Origin: Bacillota bacterium
GTDB taxonomy: Bacteria > Bacillota > Clostridia > Christensenellales > SZUA-584
Length of the DNA stretch: 64,000 nucleotides
Reading direction: 5' to 3'
NCBI GenBank assembly: GCA_023415915.1
Contig: JAEZIZ010000083.1
Location: 124,001-188,000, forward strand
Shown here: piece by piece, positions 59,618-64,000 of the stretch
Position numbering within the stretch: the first letter of the stretch is position 1
Layout of the letters: each line of letters opens with the position of its first letter
The notes under the pieces: model-generated
The model's database searches: none
What the model saw: only the letters and a program-made list of their open reading frames with translations
Told to the model about the DNA's origin: nothing
Translations under genes and position numbers: made by a program

Positions 59618-59644
59618 TATAGCTCTTATTATTCTCTTTGTCAA
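59616..59644 (-). promoter_or_regulatory. Sigma-A promoter of the GntR-ABC operon
   Basis: On the minus strand TTGACA (59639-59644) and TATAGT (59616-59621) are exactly 17 bases apart, upstream of the GntR gene. Confidence 0.82.
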
Positions 59645-59753
59645 TATCTTTTTTGAATTTTGATTATACTAATACATGCGGTCTAATTTTATATTGCTTT
59701 TTAGGTTATTTGTGATATTATTTCATCAAAACTATTAAGGACGTGATACGAAA

Positions 59754-60557
59754 TTGGAGAAAAAAATAACGCTTTATGGATTTAATAATCTCACTAAATC
59801 CTTAAGCTTCAATATTTACGATGTATGTTATGCGGAGTCCCAGAAAGATAAGAACGATTATCTTATTTATATAGATGAGCAATATAACTCAGAACGATTG
59901 ACGAATATACTCTGTACGGTCACTGATATAATAGGCGCCCATGTACTCAACATCTCAAAGCAGGATTATGAGCCGCAGGGAGCAAGCGCAACGATACTGA
60001 TAAGCGAAGAAGCTATAGCCTCAAACGTGATAGATCCGAGCTGCAACAAAGGTAACATAGTGTTTGAAAAGGACAGCGTTGTCGCGCATCTTGACAAGAG
60101 CCACGTAACGGTGCATACCTACCCCGAGTTCCACCCCGAAAAGGATATCACTACTTTCAGGGTAGATATTGACGTATCCACCTGCGGCAAGATATCGCCT
60201 CTAAAGGCTCTCGATTTTCTTATTTCCAGCTTCGATTCGGATATTATTTCTATCGATTACCGCGTCCGCGGTTTTACGCGCGACGTTAATGGAAATAAAT
60301 ATTATATCGACCACGAAATAAATTCTATACAGAATTTTATCAACAATGATACGCTCAGCGAATATGACGCGATAGACGTAAACGTCTATCAATCGAATAT
60401 CTTTCATACTAAAATGATCAGGAAGGAAATCGATCTTAACAATTATCTCTTTAATACCGACGTATACGCACTAAAGCCCGAGAAAAGGCGGGAAATAAGA
60501 GATAAGCTATACAGAGAGATGATTGAGATATACTATGGAACTAACATCTATAAGTGA
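59754..60557 (+). CDS. speD: S-adenosylmethionine decarboxylase proenzyme (long form)
   Basis: This 267-residue proenzyme is of the E. coli type. Self-cleavage before Ser116 in HLDKSHVTVHTYPE would give the pyruvoyl cofactor; VDIDVSTCGK carries the conserved Cys. It decarboxylates SAM to supply aminopropyl groups for spermidine. The start is TTG at 59754 with AAGGA upstream; a GTG 13 bases earlier is out of frame. It is first of speD-speA-speE-speB, and speA begins inside its last codons. Confidence 0.95.
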   Translation: MEKKITLYGFNNLTKSLSFNIYDVCYAESQKDKNDYLIYIDEQYNSERLTNILCTVTDIIGAHVLNISKQDYEPQGASATILISEEAIASNVIDPSCNKGNIVFEKDSVVAHLDKSHVTVHTYPEFHPEKDITTFRVDIDVSTCGKISPLKALDFLISSFDSDIISIDYRVRGFTRDVNGNKYYIDHEINSIQNFINNDTLSEYDAIDVNVYQSNIFHTKMIRKEIDLNNYLFNTDVYALKPEKRREIRDKLYREMIEIYYGTNIYK

Positions 60558-62022
60558 CAGGCAGAATGATTCGGGTTACAGAAACCGCCAGTCGGCAACG
60601 CCCATAGCAACCGCGCTTCTCCAGTTGAAAAATCGGCGCGTACTGCCGTTTGACGTTCCGGGGCACAAACAAGGCCGCGGAACTCCCGAATTGAAAGAGT
60701 TCCTGGGTGAAAAGTGCGTATCGATTGACGTCAATTCGATGAAATGCCTTGACAACCTTTGTCATCCCGTATCCGTTATCAAAGAGGCCGAAGAGCTTGC
60801 CGCGGAAGCGTTCGGCTGCGATAACGTATTTTTTTTGGTCGGCGGTACTACGTCCTCCGTTCAGGCGATGATACTGGGCTGCTGCGCCGAAAACGATAAG
60901 ATAATAATGCCGAGGAACGTGCACAGAAGCGCCATCAACGCCGTTATACTCTGCGGAGCCGTGCCTGTATACGTCAATCCCGGCATAAACTCGGAGCTTG
61001 GCATACCGCTTGGCATGACTCTCGAATCCGTGGAAAAGGCAATACTCGAAAACCCCGACGCGAAAGCCGTGTTCGTCAACAACCCCACGTATTACGGCAT
61101 ATGCTCCGACCTTGCGGGCATAATAAAGCTCGCGCACAGCCACGGCATGCTCGTGCTGGTTGACGAAGCCCACGGCACTCATTTTTATTTCCACGACGAT
61201 CTGCCGGGAGCCGCGATGCATTTAGGAGCGGATATGGCGGCGGTAAGTGTGCACAAGACGGGCGGCTCGCTCACGCAAAGCTCTCTTCTGCTGCTAAACA
61301 AAGCGCGCGTCAACCCCGACCACATACGCGTTGTAATAAACCTTACACAAACGACGAGCGGCTCGTACCTGCTGCTGTCTTCTCTTGACATCGCTAGAAA
61401 AAACCTCGCGCTTAATGGCGGGGCTATGTTCGACAGAGTGCTCGAGCTTGCGGAATACGCGCGTAAAGAGATAAACGATATAGGCGGCTACTACGCTTTT
61501 GCCGACGAGATAAAAGGGCCCGCCGTAGCGGACTTTGACCGCACCAAGCTAAGCATTAACACCATAAAGCTCGGGCTTGCCGGATTTGAGGTGTACGAAA
61601 TACTGCGCGACGAGTATTCTATACAGGTGGAATTCGGTGACGTCGCCAACTTCCTTGCGATAATATCTGTGGGCGACACTACGCTTGCCATTGAGCGTCT
61701 TGTCGCTTCGCTTGCCGAGATAAAGCGCTTAAAATCCGGGCAGCATGCAGGAATGTTCGACCACGAATACATCACCCCCATAGTAAAGGTGACTCCTGAA
61801 AAGGCGTTTTATGCGAAAAAAAGAAGCGTTCCTCTTGAAGCGAGCGAAGACGAGATAAGCGGCGATTTCGTGATGTGCTATCCCCCCGGCATACCTATAA
61901 TAGCGCCGGGCGAAGTCATAACAAAAGAGATAATCAGTTATATACATTACGCTAAGGAAAAGGGCGCGCTGCTTACCGGCGCAGAAGATATGAGCCTTGA
62001 AAATATAAATATACTTGTGTAA
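60535..62022 (+). CDS. speA: Arginine decarboxylase (Orn/Lys/Arg decarboxylase family)
   Basis: This 495-residue fold-I PLP enzyme of the Bacillus SpeA type has FDVPGHKQGRG near the start, VDEAHGTHFYFH, and the PLP lysine in SVHKTGGSLTQ. A C-terminal CYPPGIPIIAPGE closes the family domain. Arginine rather than lysine or ornithine is inferred from the agmatinase gene in the same operon. The start is ATG 60535, inside the speD 3' end, preferred over an in-frame TTG four codons earlier. Overlap with speD is 23 bases. Confidence 0.93.
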   Translation: MELTSISDRQNDSGYRNRQSATPIATALLQLKNRRVLPFDVPGHKQGRGTPELKEFLGEKCVSIDVNSMKCLDNLCHPVSVIKEAEELAAEAFGCDNVFFLVGGTTSSVQAMILGCCAENDKIIMPRNVHRSAINAVILCGAVPVYVNPGINSELGIPLGMTLESVEKAILENPDAKAVFVNNPTYYGICSDLAGIIKLAHSHGMLVLVDEAHGTHFYFHDDLPGAAMHLGADMAAVSVHKTGGSLTQSSLLLLNKARVNPDHIRVVINLTQTTSGSYLLLSSLDIARKNLALNGGAMFDRVLELAEYARKEINDIGGYYAFADEIKGPAVADFDRTKLSINTIKLGLAGFEVYEILRDEYSIQVEFGDVANFLAIISVGDTTLAIERLVASLAEIKRLKSGQHAGMFDHEYITPIVKVTPEKAFYAKKRSVPLEASEDEISGDFVMCYPPGIPIIAPGEVITKEIISYIHYAKEKGALLTGAEDMSLENINILV

Positions 62023-62034
62023 CGGAGATAAAAA

Positions 62035-62892
62035 ATGGAACTTTGGTATACGGAAGAGCATACTGAATCGGTGCGCTTCTCAATAAAGGTAAAAAAACAG
62101 CTTTACAGCGGCGAAAGCGATTTCCAGCGTATCGACGTGTTTGATTCGGAAGAATTTGGGCGTTTTATGACGCTGGACGGTCTTATGATGGTCACGGAAA
62201 AAGACGAGTTCATATATCATGACATGATAGTGCATGTGCCCATGGCAGCCAAGCCGGACGTTAAAAACGTGCTCGTAATAGGGGCGGGCGACGGAGGCAC
62301 CGTAAGGGAGCTTACAAAGTACAAAACAATAGAGCATATTGACATGGTGGAGATAGACAAAAAGGTTGTGGAAGTCTGCCTTGAATATCTCCCCTCTCTA
62401 ACATGCAGTCTTAAAGACGAGCGCGTGCATATACACTATGAGGACGGCCTTAAGTTCGTTCGCTCCAAGCACAACTTATACGATCTCATTATAGTCGATT
62501 CCACCGACCCGTTCGGCCCCGGCGAGGGCCTTTTTACCAAGGAGTTTTACGGAAACTGCTACCACGCGCTGACCGATGACGGAATACTTGTCAACCAGCA
62601 CGAAAGCCCGTACTATTCCGCCTACGCCAACAACATGAGAAGAGCGCACGCGAGGATCAACGAGTTCTTCCCCATCTGCCGCGTGTATCAGGCGCATATA
62701 CCCACCTACCCTTCCGGCCACTGGCTGTTCGGCTTCGCCTCAAAAACCGTAGACCCTATAGAAAATCTTGACGAACAACGCTGGAACGCGCTCGGTATTA
62801 AAACAAGGTATTACAACACCGACCTTCATAAAGGAGCGTTCGCTCTTCCCAATTACGTGATAGAGATGCTGGAGAATCTGGAATATGAATAA
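62035..62892 (+). CDS. speE: Spermidine synthase
   Basis: This 285-residue aminopropyltransferase has WYTEEHTESVRFS at the start, VIGAGDGGTVRELTK for decarboxylated SAM, and IIVDSTDPFGPGEGLF with catalytic Asp. It makes spermidine from putrescine and the SpeD product. A GGAG site precedes the ATG, 12 bases after speA. It overlaps speB by 8 bases. Confidence 0.97.
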   Translation: MELWYTEEHTESVRFSIKVKKQLYSGESDFQRIDVFDSEEFGRFMTLDGLMMVTEKDEFIYHDMIVHVPMAAKPDVKNVLVIGAGDGGTVRELTKYKTIEHIDMVEIDKKVVEVCLEYLPSLTCSLKDERVHIHYEDGLKFVRSKHNLYDLIIVDSTDPFGPGEGLFTKEFYGNCYHALTDDGILVNQHESPYYSAYANNMRRAHARINEFFPICRVYQAHIPTYPSGHWLFGFASKTVDPIENLDEQRWNALGIKTRYYNTDLHKGAFALPNYVIEMLENLEYE

Positions 62893-63733
62893 TACGGCGC
62901 TTACGTTTATATCCTGCGACAACAAATACAAGGAATCCACAATAGTCATATTCGGAGCTCCTTTTGACGGCACTACGTCGTTCCATCCCGGCACGCGCTT
63001 TGCGCCGCAGGCAATGCGCAGCGCGAGCGAAGGCGGTATCGAAACGTACAGCATCCACCAGAACAGAGACCTTTTGGATATTAAGGCGTGCGATATAGGC
63101 AACCTTACGATGCCGATAGGCAACTCTCAGCAGGCTATGAAGCTGATAGAAAAAACGGCCTCAAAGATAGCGCAGGACGGAAAAATACCCGTAATGCTGG
63201 GCGGCGAGCATCTTGTGACGCTGGGCGCCGTCCGCCCACTTGCCGCAATGCATCCTGATTTGCATATAATACACTTCGACGCGCATTCCGACCTGCGCGA
63301 CAAGTATTTCGGCCAGAAGCTTTCGCACGCAACCGTAATGCGCCGCATATGGGATACCGTGGGCGACGGGCGTATATTCCAGTACGGCATACGCTCGGGA
63401 GAGCGCGAAGAAATAGAGTGGGGCAAATCCCACGTATATACAAACTTTTTCAACTGCAACAATCTGGATTATGCCGTTAAATCAATAAAGGACAGTCCTT
63501 GTTATGTATCCATAGACCTTGACGTGCTCGATTCGTCGGTACTGCCCGGCACCGGCACGCCGGAAGCGGGCGGAATAAGCTTTAACGAGCTTATAGAGAG
63601 CATATTCGCGCTGTCGGGGCTGAATATAGTGGGCGCCGATATTACCGAGCTCTCACCCCACTATGACGCCAGCGGCGGCTCTACGCTCGTGGCCTGCAAA
63701 GTACTGCGCGAGCTGCTGCTCATGCTTGGATAA
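62885..63733 (+). CDS. speB: Agmatinase
   Basis: This 282-residue ureohydrolase has a dimanganese site in GGEHLVTLG, HFDAHSDLRD and SIDLDVLDSS. It hydrolyses agmatine to putrescine and urea, linking SpeA to SpeE. The start overlaps the speE stop. It is the last gene before a bidirectional terminator. Confidence 0.95.
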   Translation: MNNTALTFISCDNKYKESTIVIFGAPFDGTTSFHPGTRFAPQAMRSASEGGIETYSIHQNRDLLDIKACDIGNLTMPIGNSQQAMKLIEKTASKIAQDGKIPVMLGGEHLVTLGAVRPLAAMHPDLHIIHFDAHSDLRDKYFGQKLSHATVMRRIWDTVGDGRIFQYGIRSGEREEIEWGKSHVYTNFFNCNNLDYAVKSIKDSPCYVSIDLDVLDSSVLPGTGTPEAGGISFNELIESIFALSGLNIVGADITELSPHYDASGGSTLVACKVLRELLLMLG

Positions 63734-63751
63734 TTAATTATTTTTAAGCAT

Positions 63752-63787
63752 AACAATACCGCACCCAATGGATGCGGTATTTTAATG
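63752..63787. terminator. Bidirectional terminator after speB
   Basis: AATACCGCA (63755-63763) and TGCGGTATT (63773-63781) form a 9-bp stem around nine bases, with T on the plus strand. It separates the spe operon from the convergent gene at the window edge. Confidence 0.85.
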
Positions 63788-63806
63788 CTGTTTTATTTAT
63801 TAGCGG

Positions 63807-64000
63807 CTACGCAACTATATCGCCCTTATAGCTTATCAGCGAGGCGTCGTGTACGCCGGGTATTGCCGCGAAAGCGTCTATCATGCCTACTTCGCTTTCC
63901 TTTATGTTCATCTCAATAGTGAGCTCCATAGTACCCTGCGATACGACTTTCGACTTAAGCCTGCCCTGCGGCAGCCTGCGAAGCACGTTCTGCACTTCCT
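63807..64000 (-). CDS. C-terminal fragment of a possible DUF4956-like protein (5' part beyond window)
   Basis: The frame is open from the stop at 63807 to the window edge (about 64 codons). The end reads GVHDASLISYKGDIVA after an amphipathic TIEMNIKESEVGMIDAFAAIP. This resembles the C-terminal ferredoxin-like domain of DUF4956 membrane proteins, often next to polyphosphate polymerase genes. The GTG at 63993-63995 need not be the start. The assignment is tentative. Confidence 0.45.
   Translation of the reverse strand, partial: EVQNVLRRLPQGRLKSKVVSQGTMELTIEMNIKESEVGMIDAFAAIPGVHDASLISYKGDIVA

Noticed and set aside
1..64000. tRNA, rRNA, CRISPR, phage or transposase genes
   Set aside because: I looked through the intergenic gaps and the gene list and saw no tRNA T-arm pattern, no regularly spaced repeats, and no integrase or transposase motif.

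Overview
The window reads as a chromosomal core segment of an anaerobic, probably spore-forming member of the Bacillota (Clostridia type). The pointers are a SpoVS gene, a YlbJ-like sporulation membrane protein with a sigma-E-like promoter, a T-box leader before hisS-aspS, the Firmicute order smc-ftsY-ylxM-ffh-rpsP-khpA-rimM-trmD, a pta-ackA acetate pathway and an oxygen-sensitive indolepyruvate:ferredoxin oxidoreductase. I cannot name the species. Coding density is high, intergenic DNA is AT-rich, ATA is a favoured Ile codon where I read it, and several genes start with TTG. I see no phage, IS transposase, CRISPR array, tRNA or rRNA gene.

Layout. 1-2.1 kb: a truncated CoA-disulfide reductase/NADH oxidase-like flavoprotein, a sugar isomerase-like TIM barrel and a DUF2007-like protein. 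2.1-5.4 kb (-): tig-clpP-clpX. 5.9-8.5 kb (+): argG-argH from a promoter overlapped by two ArgR-like boxes. 8.5-12 kb: a Cys-rich DUF3795-like protein and proA (-), diverging from rqcH (+). 12.2-19.4 kb (-): ruvC-ruvA-ruvB-queA, a class B3-like penicillin-binding protein, tgt and yajC. 19.6-21 kb (-): infC-rpmI-rplT behind a leader with alternative pairings; infC appears to start at ATA. 21-25.2 kb (-): HI0933-type flavoprotein, RpiR regulator, surE and a D,D-carboxypeptidase homologue whose KTG motif reads CTG. 25.3-27.6 kb: tandem inverted-repeat elements and deoB-punA (-). 27.7-35.7 kb (-): the SRP/S16/tRNA-modification/SMC cluster. 35.8-40.9 kb (-): T-box, hisS, aspS, a TcdA-like E1 protein, an RseC-like protein, trxA, spoVS. 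40.9-43.1 kb (-): pta-ackA. 43.2-45.7 kb (+): tmcAL, ylbJ. 45.6-49.2 kb (-): an ACT protein, alr, 5-formyl-THF cyclo-ligase, rsmD, coaD and a coiled-coil protein. 49.3-54.2 kb (-): paaK-iorA-iorB-paaK. 54.2-59.6 kb (-): repeat elements, MerR/TipAS-like regulator with yjbQ, a heavy-metal-binding protein, an M14 carboxypeptidase lipoprotein, and a GntR-ABC transporter operon. 59.75-63.7 kb (+): polyamine operon speD-speA-speE-speB. The window ends inside a possible DUF4956-like gene.

How the genes work together. argG/argH make arginine; speA and speB convert it through agmatine to putrescine, and speD and speE make spermidine, so the route from citrulline to spermidine is encoded here on two transcription units. 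The iorAB/paaK group would turn aromatic 2-oxo acids into aryl-acetyl-CoA and interconvert that with aryl-acetates. Pta-AckA makes acetate and ATP, and the divergent tmcAL uses acetate for tRNA modification.

Most of the window is ordinary core genome. I found no clearly new multi-gene system. The most unusual items are regulatory or residue-level: the ATA start of infC and its leader, the CTG carboxypeptidase, the MerR operator in a 19-bp spacer, the GntR operator, the sigma-E-like ylbJ promoter, the unexplained fold between tig and argG, and the GTCATTC repeat family.
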